A program made the translations under genes and the position numbers. Below, one piece after another: positions 21,705 to 29,850 of a DNA stretch of 45,140 bases (its first letter is position 1; each line of letters opens with the position of its first letter). The notes under the pieces are model-generated. The model saw nothing but the letters and a program-made list of their open reading frames with translations. It did no database searches and was not told the DNA's origin. Location of the stretch: assembly GCA_017555965.1 (NCBI GenBank), contig JAFZFH010000078.1:1-45140 (forward strand), in the 5' to 3' direction. The stretch is from Bacteroidales bacterium. Its GTDB lineage: Bacteria; Bacteroidota; Bacteroidia; Bacteroidales; UBA932.

Positions 21705-22953
21705 CTTCCACACCTTCCTCCTTGACGGGTTCTTCTGGCTCAACGTTGTCAGTCGTCTGACCTTTTGTCTGATATTCGTTCGCGATCTCCACATCAACAT
21801 AGTTGAGTGACTGCTTGCGAACACCATCGAGTTCAGCGATCGGCTTAAGTCCTAATAGGACACGCTTCTCGTTCTCGAAGAGTGCGCCAGAATCACCCAA
21901 CATCCTGATCATCTCAAGCTTCTGAGTCGTGTTCAGGAAGATCAGATCCTTGGGATAGAACATGATCCTGTGTCCGAACCCGATCGACTCGCGACGGGTG
22001 AACATCGCCTTCGTGAATGCCTGTCCGATGCTCTTGATAAGCGGTTCGAGAGTCTTCTGATAGAAGGCTTCGTACTGCTCTTTGGTATAGTCACCAGTCA
22101 GGATTGGAATTGACACACCGAAATGTCTCAGGATCTTCTCGTCGATAAATCTCAGAGTAGCCTCGTCCACCATCGCAATCTGTCTCTGGAAGGGGATGAA
22201 CTCACCTTTCAGATCCAGAGGCATGAGTCCAGACTCGTTGTTCTTCAAGGCTTGGGTCAGCTCTTCCACAGCTTTCAGGGTCTTATCCTGATCCAGCATT
22301 GTGTTGTACTTGATAACACCGTTAATCGCAAAGGAAGACTTGAGAGCCTTAGCCACACCCTGCATCAGCGTATCATTGAGCTTCAGCGTTTCGAGAAGTG
22401 CCTGATGGTCAGGCTGACCAGAGGCATTTCCACCCATGAACTCATTGTTCGCGTAATTGTAGCGGATGTGGATGACATCCGAGTATCTGACTGTCGATTT
22501 GTAGTCGTTTGCGAACGTCATCTTGATGAACATCGTTCCGCTGGCATCCTGAAGGAAATCTACCTGGGTGGGTTGAAGCGGATAGAGAGCAACCAGCTTT
22601 CCGCTGTGCTTGTCCCACTCAGGTAAGACGAAACTGTTGTAGTTGAACATCAGGTTCCAGACCATCTTCTCGATCAGATCGCTGGTGGTCATCAGATCGT
22701 TCGGGTTATCAAGGACAGCCTGGATCTCATCCTCAATAGGTGTCACATTGGAACCTTTCTTGATGACGTGCTGAGGATCCAGCTTCTTCATCTCCCTCAC
22801 AATACAGTTGACCGCCTGCTGGACAACATCACTCGCGTAGATGTCCTGTCCAAACTGCGAGAAGATCGGCATATATCCGTTGAGCATCGGTGCATATTTG
22901 AATTTCTGACCCTCTTTCGAGGTCAGTTTCTTTACAAAATCGAAAAGACCCAA
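21688..22953 (-). CDS. Portal protein, HK97 family (about 421 aa)
   Basis: It forms the dodecameric ring through which DNA enters and leaves. Typical segments are QAVNCIVREMKKLDPQHV, WNLMFNYNSFVLPEWDKHSG, VIHIRYNYANNEFMGG, LDLKGEFIPF and EKRVLLGLKPIAELDG. The start is probably TTG at 22953, giving MGLFDFVKKL as in many portals, with AGAGGCGG at good distance; a GTG at 22962 is the alternative. The C-terminal tail is acidic (EPVKEEGVEDEEA). Confidence 0.94.
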   Translation of the reverse strand: MGLFDFVKKLTSKEGQKFKYAPMLNGYMPIFSQFGQDIYASDVVQQAVNCIVREMKKLDPQHVIKKGSNVTPIEDEIQAVLDNPNDLMTTSDLIEKMVWNLMFNYNSFVLPEWDKHSGKLVALYPLQPTQVDFLQDASGTMFIKMTFANDYKSTVRYSDVIHIRYNYANNEFMGGNASGQPDHQALLETLKLNDTLMQGVAKALKSSFAINGVIKYNTMLDQDKTLKAVEELTQALKNNESGLMPLDLKGEFIPFQRQIAMVDEATLRFIDEKILRHFGVSIPILTGDYTKEQYEAFYQKTLEPLIKSIGQAFTKAMFTRRESIGFGHRIMFYPKDLIFLNTTQKLEMIRMLGDSGALFENEKRVLLGLKPIAELDGVRKQSLNYVDVEIANEYQTKGQTTDNVEPEEPVKEEGVEDEEAQ

Positions 22954-23013
22954 TTTAAACACCGCCTCTTGCTTTATAAATAGTCATGCGTGATTTAAAC
23001 ATTTTGCGCATCC

Positions 23014-24687
23014 TTATACATTCTCGGTGAACTCCGTTCTGTATCTGCGGAAGATCTCATACAAGATACACGTAGTGACCGCTCCATCGATCTTCTTGGC
23101 GATCTGTCCATCGATCTTGACCACCAGACCATTACCGCGACTGTCGATCTTCAGCGATGCGTTTCCGAAGCACCAGCGATCGATCTCATTGTTACCGATG
23201 ATGTGTCTTGACTTGAGATCAGCCTCGACCATCTTGATCGGATTGTTCATGATCTCTGGACTCTGATAGACCATTTCCGTATCGAAACCGTACTGATCCA
23301 TCCTGGTTAGGAACTCCGTAGCGAACTTCACATCATAACCGCACTTGTAGAGCCTCAGCCCGTAGTCCTTGTATAAGCTAGCGAACCAGTCCGCGATGAT
23401 CGTGACATCGAGATAGTTTCCTGGACAGATCTTCATCATGCCTGCGTTAGCCCACTCAAGATACTTCGCACCAGCGGTGACATCGTTCGAGCGTTCCAGC
23501 TTGCCCTCTGGGATGAAGTACTTCGTGAAGACATACTTCTTGGGATCCCCAGGCTTCATCAGGAGAACCTTAGCGCATGACAAGTCGGTTGTCTCAGCGA
23601 TGTCCACCGCACCCAGACAGAGCGCGTTCCTGAAGTCCTCTATGTCGAACGTCTCGATGTAATTGAAGTCTTCAAGCATGAGCCAGGCTTCAGCATTGGA
23701 CTGCTTGATGTTGAAGTCCTTGGACATGACGAAGGATCTGTCAGCCTTCGATTGTCTCGCCAGATCCACCTGCTGTTCGAGGTAGCTGTACTGCTTGACC
23801 TTTCCCAGCGTCGGGTTGGACTTCATCCACAAGCGGTTCGCCCTGTTGCCCTCCCAGACCTCACGCTCGCTGTCCTGGGTGTACAGCCAAGGAAGATAGC
23901 GTCTGGATGCCAGGTCGTCGATCTCGTCGCGCAGGATCGCACGCGCGCGCACGAGTTCCTTATCCAGGAATCCGTCGTTGACGAACCCTTCCGTAGTGAT
24001 CAGGATCAGCTTAGGTGAGATCTTCAGCGACTGTGACTGCTCGATGGACTTGATGATGACATTGTCCTTCATCTCGTGAACTTCATCCACCACAGCGATG
24101 TCGATGTTACGTCCTTCCTTGTTCCTCGTTCTATCGGACAACTTGAAGATCTTGTTCTTCAGCTTCTCACACAGGATCCCACGCTGGTTTCTCCAAGTGT
24201 GCTTGTTCTCAGGGTCGATGATCTGACGCATCGTGTCCACAGCATCCGTCAGGATCGATGCCTGGTTGTCATCGTTGGACGATGCCACGATGTCCAGTCC
24301 CTTACCACCGATCAACATCTCTGTCAAGAGCAGTGCTGAACACAGCTCTGACTTGCCATTCTTACGCGCGATCAGGAACAAGGCACGCTGGAACCTGTCC
24401 ACCCCATCCAGCATCTTGAAGCTATACAGCGCACTGATGAAAGCCTTCTGGAAGTCCATGAGGATCATCGGCTTACCGTAGAATGGACTCTTCGTCAAAC
24501 AGAGGCAGTTCTCGATGAAATGGATCCTTCTATCCGCTTCTGTGGTATCGTAGATGTAGTCGTCGCTGGTCATGTCCTCCATGAGCCTTTCCAAGCCCAT
24601 CAGGAGTTCAGCACCTACGACGTGTGTTCCGTTTCTGCAATCCTCGTAATATTGTTCGAGGAAGCCATTCGTATGTATGATGGTCAT
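23014..24687 (-). CDS. terL: Terminase large subunit (557 aa)
   Basis: It is the ATP-driven packaging motor and nuclease. The ATPase part has ARKNGKSEL as Walker A (about residues 108-116) and IDIAVVDEVHEM as Walker B. The nuclease part has LCLGAVDIAETTDLS with acidic residues, and a later FGNASLKIDSRGNGLVVKID. It fits the Terminase_1 (HK97-type) group. Its start overlaps the small subunit stop by ATGA. Confidence 0.95.
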   Translation of the reverse strand: MTIIHTNGFLEQYYEDCRNGTHVVGAELLMGLERLMEDMTSDDYIYDTTEADRRIHFIENCLCLTKSPFYGKPMILMDFQKAFISALYSFKMLDGVDRFQRALFLIARKNGKSELCSALLLTEMLIGGKGLDIVASSNDDNQASILTDAVDTMRQIIDPENKHTWRNQRGILCEKLKNKIFKLSDRTRNKEGRNIDIAVVDEVHEMKDNVIIKSIEQSQSLKISPKLILITTEGFVNDGFLDKELVRARAILRDEIDDLASRRYLPWLYTQDSEREVWEGNRANRLWMKSNPTLGKVKQYSYLEQQVDLARQSKADRSFVMSKDFNIKQSNAEAWLMLEDFNYIETFDIEDFRNALCLGAVDIAETTDLSCAKVLLMKPGDPKKYVFTKYFIPEGKLERSNDVTAGAKYLEWANAGMMKICPGNYLDVTIIADWFASLYKDYGLRLYKCGYDVKFATEFLTRMDQYGFDTEMVYQSPEIMNNPIKMVEADLKSRHIIGNNEIDRWCFGNASLKIDSRGNGLVVKIDGQIAKKIDGAVTTCILYEIFRRYRTEFTENV

Positions 24688-24998
24688 GATCTACCCATGC
24701 TCTTGAAATAAGCATCCAGCGGACTGTCTCCCTCACCGTCTCCGCTCTTATGTAGCTGAGAGCAGAGGATCCTCACGATGTCCTTCTGTTGTGCGAGCAG
24801 ATCCCTGTACAATCTTCCAGCAGGAGTCTGTTTCTGGACGCTGGGATCCGTCGGATGGTAGCGGATGAATGGTTTTGTCTTCAATTCTGCCAGTTGATCC
24901 TCGATGAAAACGAGTTCCCCAATCATCGGCTCCACAATTGTTAGGATATTCTTGTCCAATTCCTTGTAAATCTTCAATAGATCGTCCTTGCGTGTCAT
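24684..24998 (-). CDS. terS: Terminase small subunit, P27-like (104 aa)
   Basis: It would recognise the packaging site and stimulate the large subunit. Helical sequence with the P27-type end KQTPAGRLYRDLLAQQKDIV, followed by DAYFKSMGRS. The ATG at 24998 has TTGGAGGATAAG upstream; an earlier TTG overlaps that site and is unlikely. It precedes terL with a 4-bp overlap. The 147 bp upstream (24999-25145) hold no gene and may contain the packaging site; a repeated CAGTACTCC lies nearby. Confidence 0.87.
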   Translation of the reverse strand: MTRKDDLLKIYKELDKNILTIVEPMIGELVFIEDQLAELKTKPFIRYHPTDPSVQKQTPAGRLYRDLLAQQKDIVRILCSQLHKSGDGEGDSPLDAYFKSMGRS

Positions 24999-25145
24999 CT
25001 TATCCTCCAATGACAGTGTTATGTTTTTCGAGATTTAACGAACTCGGTTCATAATTCCCTAACGAGTCCTAAAAGGTTTGGAAAAAGTTCAAAAAATCCC
25101 GTTCGGTGAAAAATAAGTCCCTCGGTCACAGTACTCCCGACCCTC

Positions 25146-25844
25146 TCAATCCTCAAGGGTGGGGGAGGGTTGATACCTCGACCAGTACTCCTGAACCCAG
25201 CTCTCCCATTCTCCACCACGTTCCTTCGCGATCCTCAAGCACTCGTCCATCGATGTGTCGATGTGTATCAACTCACCACCACCTATCTCCTTGAGGATCC
25301 TCTCGCGATCGATCTCATACGGTAGTGTACGAACGATCCAAGCTGTCCTCCATCTACCATTACGAGTCTTAACCATATCAATCAAGGAACGGTACACGGA
25401 CAATACATTGCTCTTAACCGCACCTCTGTTATCATCCACACCCATGGCACTATACAGCCTGTCTATGTCCACAACCAGATCGTAACGTCCAGCATTAGCC
25501 TGTACGTATGCACTCTTACCAGCGCACGGTGAACCCCACACGACGTAGATATGACGTGTTCCTGACGGTCTCCCACCCTGCCATCTGTCGTGGATCCTAT
25601 TGTGACACCTGTGATGTACCACCTGGATGTTATCAGGGTTAAGTGAGATCATAGCGTCATGCACGTTACTCTCATCCAGCTCCACCACATGATGACAGAT
25701 AGCATCGTACATCTTGACTATCGGCTTCTGACAGTACTCACATATCAGATCCCCTTGATCGTTGACACGTTCCATCGTGATGGTCTTTCTGAGACCTTCC
25801 CATTCGCTACTCCTGTAAAAAGAAAACAGATCAGTATAGCCCAT
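25146..25844 (-). CDS. HNH endonuclease fused to a P-loop kinase-like domain (232 aa)
   Basis: Residues about 30-92 form an HNH nuclease: CEYC, HHVVELDE, LNPDNIQVVHHRCHNRIHD. HNH proteins beside terminase genes are known to assist cos cleavage and packaging. Residues about 100-225 form a second domain with Walker A GSPCAGKSAYV, then DLVVDIDRLYSAMG and RTAWIVRTLPYEIDR, like AAA_33 or polynucleotide kinase-type proteins. A nuclease joined to an end-modifying or ATP-driven domain is suggested but not shown. GGAGAT precedes the ATG. It lies directly upstream of the terminase genes. Confidence 0.88.
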   Translation of the reverse strand: MGYTDLFSFYRSSEWEGLRKTITMERVNDQGDLICEYCQKPIVKMYDAICHHVVELDESNVHDAMISLNPDNIQVVHHRCHNRIHDRWQGGRPSGTRHIYVVWGSPCAGKSAYVQANAGRYDLVVDIDRLYSAMGVDDNRGAVKSNVLSVYRSLIDMVKTRNGRWRTAWIVRTLPYEIDRERILKEIGGGELIHIDTSMDECLRIAKERGGEWESWVQEYWSRYQPSPTLED

Positions 25845-25885
25845 TTGTAATCTCCATTCTTTTATCTTTTATGAAAAATAAAAGT

Positions 25886-25914
25886 TAAAAAAAGTTTGAG
25901 GGGAAAGACCCCTC
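25886..25914 (-). terminator. Terminator after the LRR gene
   Basis: On the minus strand GAGGGG-TCTTT-CCCCTC follows one base after the LRR stop codon and is succeeded by AAACTTTTTTT. It separates the host-interaction cassette from the HNH/terminase genes. Confidence 0.85.
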
Positions 25915-25915
25915 T

Positions 25916-27349
25916 TTAGACCTTCTCTTTCCAAACACCGTGAACGTTCTCGAACGCTTCGGTCAGTTCCTTCCACTCACCGTTAACGTTGCCCATCGGT
26001 ACACACTCTTTCCAGACATCGTGAACGTTGACGGGAACGGTTATTCCACCCAGTCTTTTGTAAGTGAATGTGGTGTACATGGATTTTCCAAATACTTCAT
26101 CAGATGCCCATCCTGTCGAATAAATGGTAGAGTGAACTGGCTTCTCACTAGTACCTAATTGGAACGAAGTATAGGTATTGATTGAATTTGGACGATTTCC
26201 GATAAAGATTATCTCAGTAAGATTAGAACAGTTCTCGAACGCGTACTGCTCAATGGTCGTTACACTTGCTGGTATTGTGATTGATGTGAGTGCTTGACAG
26301 TTGGCGAATTGCCATGTGCCGATACTCGTTATATTTGGTGACAGTTCAACTGATTCCAAACTCTCACAGTCACTAAACACATAATTACCAATATATGTGA
26401 CGCTAGGCGGTATTGTAATTGATTTTATACCTGAACCGCAGAAGGTGTAGTCACCTATATATGTTATATTTGGTGACAGTTCAACTGATTCCAAACTCTC
26501 ACAATTAGAAAACGACCCTCTTGTCTTTGAACCGCTAGCACTAATCCATGTAATACTAGATGGTATAGTGACTGATTTTAGATTTATACAATTTGCAAAT
26601 AAACCACTACTCAGTGTCGTTATACCAGCAGGTATCACCATTGATGTTAAGCCTGTACACCCTGCAAATACAGACTCTCCGAGATTAGTTACACTTGCAG
26701 GTATTTCGATTGTTTCCAATGAAGAACAGCCATAAAATGCCTCACCCTGAATATTTGTCACACTTTCAGGTATTACTATCGATTGCAATGATGTGCAATT
26801 ATAGAACACAGAATTTTCTATTTTTGCCAAATTTGACGGTAATGTAACCGATATTAAATTCTTACATTCGCGAAACGTGTTTGCACTAAGATTTACTGTA
26901 CCAGCAGGCACACTTATGGTTTTGATACCGCTATAAGCAAATGTATAATACCCCCAAACCGTGTTGACACCTGGCATATCGATTGTTTCCAGAGATGTGC
27001 AATAATAGAATGTCTCAGGTCCGATTATAGTAACCGCATTAGGGATAACTAGAGATGTTACTGCACTACAATTTCTAAACACACCATTGTCAATAGTATT
27101 AACTGTGTCTGGTATTGTAATCTCACGCATGGATGTGAAATACTGAAACGAATAGGCACCAAGCCTAGTAATTCCAGAATTTATGATTACACTTGTAATC
27201 TTAGACTTGTGAGCGAAATAGTCACTGGTTATACCAGAACTGTGTGAATAGCCATTTATCGCACCAGTTCCACTGATGGTCAAGACTCCCGTCTCGTCAT
27301 CGAACTCCCATGTGGCTGAAGTACCACACGTTCCGTTATACACGGTCAT
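25916..27349 (-). CDS. BspA-like leucine-rich-repeat protein (477 aa)
   Basis: It consists of about 14 LRR_5 (BspA/Treponema type) repeats of roughly 23 residues, for example SLETIEIPASVTNLGESVFA and SLESVELSPNITYIGDYTF, from about residue 50 to 385. This fold is common in adhesins of gut bacteria. The C-terminus repeats a short unit three times (VNVHDVWKE, VNGEWKEL, VHGVWKEK), also seen once in the second LRR protein (VKVKGEWVNV), likely a virion attachment tag. The gene is visibly AT-richer than its neighbours, suggesting recent acquisition. No signal peptide is seen, so it is probably a tail or virion adhesin. Confidence 0.88.
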   Translation of the reverse strand: MTVYNGTCGTSATWEFDDETGVLTISGTGAINGYSHSSGITSDYFAHKSKITSVIINSGITRLGAYSFQYFTSMREITIPDTVNTIDNGVFRNCSAVTSLVIPNAVTIIGPETFYYCTSLETIDMPGVNTVWGYYTFAYSGIKTISVPAGTVNLSANTFRECKNLISVTLPSNLAKIENSVFYNCTSLQSIVIPESVTNIQGEAFYGCSSLETIEIPASVTNLGESVFAGCTGLTSMVIPAGITTLSSGLFANCINLKSVTIPSSITWISASGSKTRGSFSNCESLESVELSPNITYIGDYTFCGSGIKSITIPPSVTYIGNYVFSDCESLESVELSPNITSIGTWQFANCQALTSITIPASVTTIEQYAFENCSNLTEIIFIGNRPNSINTYTSFQLGTSEKPVHSTIYSTGWASDEVFGKSMYTTFTYKRLGGITVPVNVHDVWKECVPMGNVNGEWKELTEAFENVHGVWKEKV

Positions 27350-27358
27350 TCAATCACC

Positions 27359-28372
27359 TCATTCCTCATACTTGAACCAGATGTCACCATGCTTACCACC
27401 GCTGGGATCTGCAGTGCTGATGGTGATAGTGGGAACGTCAGATACGTTCGCTTTACCCTCAAGTGCTTCAGTGAGTGCGGTAGATGTGACGTACTCGGAG
27501 TGAGTGTGGGAATCGTCTGCTTTATCATCCAGCGCATCCTGAAGACCGATGACGTTCGCGATCTCGTGAAGGTGTCCTTCGGATGACTTGCTGTTGAGCA
27601 TCTCGGTGATGACCTTATTCTGAACGGGATTGGTCGAAGTGACAGAAAGCTCGGAATCAACATCGACACCCTGTCCAGGATCTCCTTTATCTCCCTTGTC
27701 ACCTTTCTCACCTTTCTCTCCCTGTTCACCAGTGTCACCTTTTGCGCCAGTGTCACCTTTTGCTCCAGGTTCTCCCTGATCTCCTTTGTCACCCTTCTCT
27801 CCTTTGAGGTTCTTGAAGTTGAAGGTGAAAACTTTGGCGGTGTCGTCACCACTAGCGGTAACGGTCACACTAGGAGTGCCAGAGCCAGAATCGACAGTTG
27901 CGACGGGTGTTCCGAAGCCAGCAGGATCTCCCTTGTCTCCTTTGTCTCCCTTTTCTCCCTGAGAGCCAGTGTCACCTTTGTCTCCTTTCTCGCCAGGTTC
28001 TCCTTTCTCTCCCTGAGATCCAGTATCTCCCTGATCACCCTTGTCGCCCTTGTCTCCTTTGTCACCTTTATCTCCCTTGTCTCCCTTGTCTCCTTTGTCA
28101 CCTTTGAGCTGTCCACCGTTGGTGAAGGTGTCGGGAAGTACAGTCAGGATCTGAATGTCTCCATTCTCATCGATGTAAGCATGACCAAGCTCAGTACAGC
28201 TTGCACGATCGGGTCTCATGCTGATTCCAGCTCCGTCCTCTCCTTTGAGATCAGCAGAAGAGGATCCACTTGCAGAGTGAATCGTCAGCACAGTTCCGTT
28301 CCACTCATGGGTACAGGGTGTTCCATCAAGACCGCGCACCGCATCACAGAAATCAATAACATAATCAGCCAT
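27359..28372 (-). CDS. Collagen-like tail/virion protein (337 aa)
   Basis: Two Gly-X-Y tracts (residues 91-150 with GDKGDKGDKG, and about 191-235 with GEKGDKGDQGEPGAKG) would form collagen-type triple helices. They flank a beta-rich module (TVDSGSGTPSVTVTASGDDT) and follow an N-terminal domain. The C-terminal part carries SVTSTNPVQNKVI and ends HGDIWFKYEE, echoing SSSTNPLQNKVV and NDGDIWIVI of the gene at 29392. This indicates shared assembly modules. ATG at 28372 is used. Likely a trimeric fibre. Confidence 0.9.
   Translation of the reverse strand: MADYVIDFCDAVRGLDGTPCTHEWNGTVLTIHSASGSSSADLKGEDGAGISMRPDRASCTELGHAYIDENGDIQILTVLPDTFTNGGQLKGDKGDKGDKGDKGDKGDKGDKGDQGDTGSQGEKGEPGEKGDKGDTGSQGEKGDKGDKGDPAGFGTPVATVDSGSGTPSVTVTASGDDTAKVFTFNFKNLKGEKGDKGDQGEPGAKGDTGAKGDTGEQGEKGEKGDKGDKGDPGQGVDVDSELSVTSTNPVQNKVITEMLNSKSSEGHLHEIANVIGLQDALDDKADDSHTHSEYVTSTALTEALEGKANVSDVPTITISTADPSGGKHGDIWFKYEE
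27668..27802 (-). repeat. Collagen-type coding repeat, block 2
   Basis: About 15 Gly-X-Y codon triplets in 9-bp periodicity. They arise from coding constraint and slippage and not from a CRISPR or regulatory array. Confidence 0.85.
27923..28102 (-). repeat. Collagen-type coding repeat, block 1
   Basis: Twenty Gly-X-Y triplets, mostly GDK, in near-identical 9-bp units. The high DNA identity favours length change by slippage between strains. Confidence 0.88.
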
Positions 28373-28665
28373 CACATCACCTCATTTTCTAAACATTTAC
28401 CGCAATTGAGAGTAAAAACTTTACTTGCCATCACTGTGTCTTGTCGCATGATCCTGACCTGCATCTGTACAGGAGCGTGCGTGAAGTTCAAGGTCTCGTT
28501 CTGACTCAGCTTGAGTTCAACCTTGTTATCCCACATGGCGCAATCTTTTTTCGTTTTCCTGACCTTCACCCTGCCGTTCTGACTGTAAATGATGTGGATC
28601 TCGTCGATCGTGTCCACATTAATCGGCAGGGTGAAACTGTGTGTAGGAGTTGTCCCACGAATCAT
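28372..28665 (-). CDS. Small conserved phage structural protein (97 aa)
   Basis: The opening MIRGTTPTHSFTLPI is a conserved start of a small Firmicute phage protein usually found near tail fibre genes. It is beta-rich (EIHIIYSQNGRVKVRKT, VQMQVRIMRQDTVMASKVF). It may be an upper-baseplate or fibre-anchoring protein. GTGGGTGATT precedes the ATG at 28665. It overlaps the collagen-like gene by one base. Confidence 0.75.
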   Translation of the reverse strand: MIRGTTPTHSFTLPINVDTIDEIHIIYSQNGRVKVRKTKKDCAMWDNKVELKLSQNETLNFTHAPVQMQVRIMRQDTVMASKVFTLNCGKCLENEVM

Positions 28666-28695
28666 ACAATCACCCACTTTTTAAAATCGCGTGAG

Positions 28696-28728
28696 AAAAT
28701 AAAAATTATTCCCTTTTTCAAGGGATAA
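28696..28728 (-). terminator. Terminator after the short LRR gene
   Basis: On the minus strand TCCCTT-GAAA-AAGGGA is followed by ATAATTTTTATTTT. It lies about 10 bp after the gene at 28739. Confidence 0.75.
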
Positions 28729-28738
28729 ATCGTTTAAA

Positions 28739-29380
28739 TCAACTTACATTGACCCATTCACCCTTCACCTTGACGTTCAGACCTCTCCAAGGCTTCAACT
28801 CACCATAGGTGAATGTTGTGTAGTCACCTTTAACGGAGGATGTGAACACACTATCCGATCCCCACCCCTTTGTCTGGACTTTCGCGTTCGTAGGTTGTGA
28901 AGATGATTTTCCAAGTGCGAATGATGAATTACCGAGAATCGGCTGATTTCCATCGAACCTTATGTCAGTCAGACTCAAGCATCCGTTGAATGAGAACATA
29001 CCGATCTCTGTGACCGATGCTGGGATGATGATGTATTCCAACTCATCATCCTTGTAGAACACGAAGTCGCCAATGGTTGTCAGACTATTGGACAGTCTTA
29101 TCGCTTTCAGCTCGTAGCAATACCTGAAAGCATAATCGTTGATGCTAGTGACCGTGTCAGCCATGCTCACATGGGTCAGATATTCGCAACTGTCAAAGGC
29201 ATAGTTACCGATAACAGTGATTCCAGCTCCTATCCCGACGGTTTTGATCTTGTTAAGGTAGCTATTCCAAGGTGTGCCACCAGATGAATAATCAGGTATA
29301 GCACCCGATCCAGTAAGAGTCATCTCACCACTGGTTTCGTTAAGATTCCAAGTTATACTTCCTACTGTTCCACTTGCCAT
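28739..29380 (-). CDS. Short BspA-like LRR protein (213 aa)
   Basis: About four LRR_5 repeats (ITVIGNYAFDSCEYLTHVSM, SINDYAFRYCYELKAI, LTTIGDFVFYKDDELEYI) sit between an N-terminal beta module (GTVGSITWNLNETSGEMTLT) and a C-terminal tag (LNVKVKGEWVNV). The N-terminal module and tag match those of the longer LRR protein (TCGTSATWEFDDETGVLTIS; VNGEWKEL), so the two are paralogues. The ATG at 29380 is set by GAGGGGTGAGAAC. Probably a virion adhesin. Confidence 0.86.
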   Translation of the reverse strand: MASGTVGSITWNLNETSGEMTLTGSGAIPDYSSGGTPWNSYLNKIKTVGIGAGITVIGNYAFDSCEYLTHVSMADTVTSINDYAFRYCYELKAIRLSNSLTTIGDFVFYKDDELEYIIIPASVTEIGMFSFNGCLSLTDIRFDGNQPILGNSSFALGKSSSQPTNAKVQTKGWGSDSVFTSSVKGDYTTFTYGELKPWRGLNVKVKGEWVNVS

Positions 29381-29391
29381 GTTCTCACCCC

Positions 29392-29784
29392 TCAGATCAC
29401 GATCCAAATGTCTCCGTCATTTCCACCCGTAGGAAGGAACTCGCTGATAGTGATGTTGGGTACTTTCGGAATCTCGGCTCTAAGTTGAACACCTAGATTG
29501 TAGATGGCATTATTCACCACTTTGTTCTGAAGCGGATTGGTCGAACTGCTAGACAATGCTGAATCGACAACGGTCTTATTCGCACCACTTTCAACACCGT
29601 CAAGTTTCGACTTGTCTGTACTAGACATGAGTCCGTTCGCGCTTGTCGTTGCAAGAGATGTTCCAGCCTTCCCACTCTCCAACGCTGATATTCTGCTATC
29701 CTGAGTGGAATCTTTCGCTTCCTGAGTCGCTTTATCCTTGACTTCGATCTTGTTCAGATTGTCATCGAATGCGTATGTACTCAT
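29392..29784 (-). CDS. Tail fibre / fibre linker protein (130 aa)
   Basis: A helical N-terminal part (NLNKIEVKDKATQEAKDSTQ) leads to shaft-type segments (SANGLMSSTDKSKLDGVESG), then the STNPLQNKVV module shared with the collagen-like protein. It ends LPTGGNDGDIWIVI. It looks like a trimeric fibre linker without a receptor-binding head of its own. Confidence 0.78.
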   Translation of the reverse strand: MSTYAFDDNLNKIEVKDKATQEAKDSTQDSRISALESGKAGTSLATTSANGLMSSTDKSKLDGVESGANKTVVDSALSSSSTNPLQNKVVNNAIYNLGVQLRAEIPKVPNITISEFLPTGGNDGDIWIVI

Positions 29785-29812
29785 TTCAGCACCTACTTTT
29801 TAATTCACCTTG

Positions 29813-29842
29813 AAAAATAAAGATATTCCCTCCGAAGAGGGA
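29813..29842 (-). terminator. Terminator with UUCG loop after the SGNH gene
   Basis: On the minus strand TCCCTC-TTCG-GAGGGA is followed by ATATCTTTATTTTT. The UUCG tetraloop makes a very stable stem. It lies about 8 bp after the hydrolase stop. Confidence 0.82.
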
Positions 29843-29850
29843 TAAAGTGT

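Noticed and set aside
24999-25145. cos site
   Set aside because: The position between HNH and terminase genes is suitable and CAGTACTCC is repeated, but no cohesive-end pattern can be recognised from sequence alone.
27668-28102. CRISPR-like array
   Set aside because: The periodic units are 9 bp, have no spacers and encode Gly-X-Y triplets in frame.
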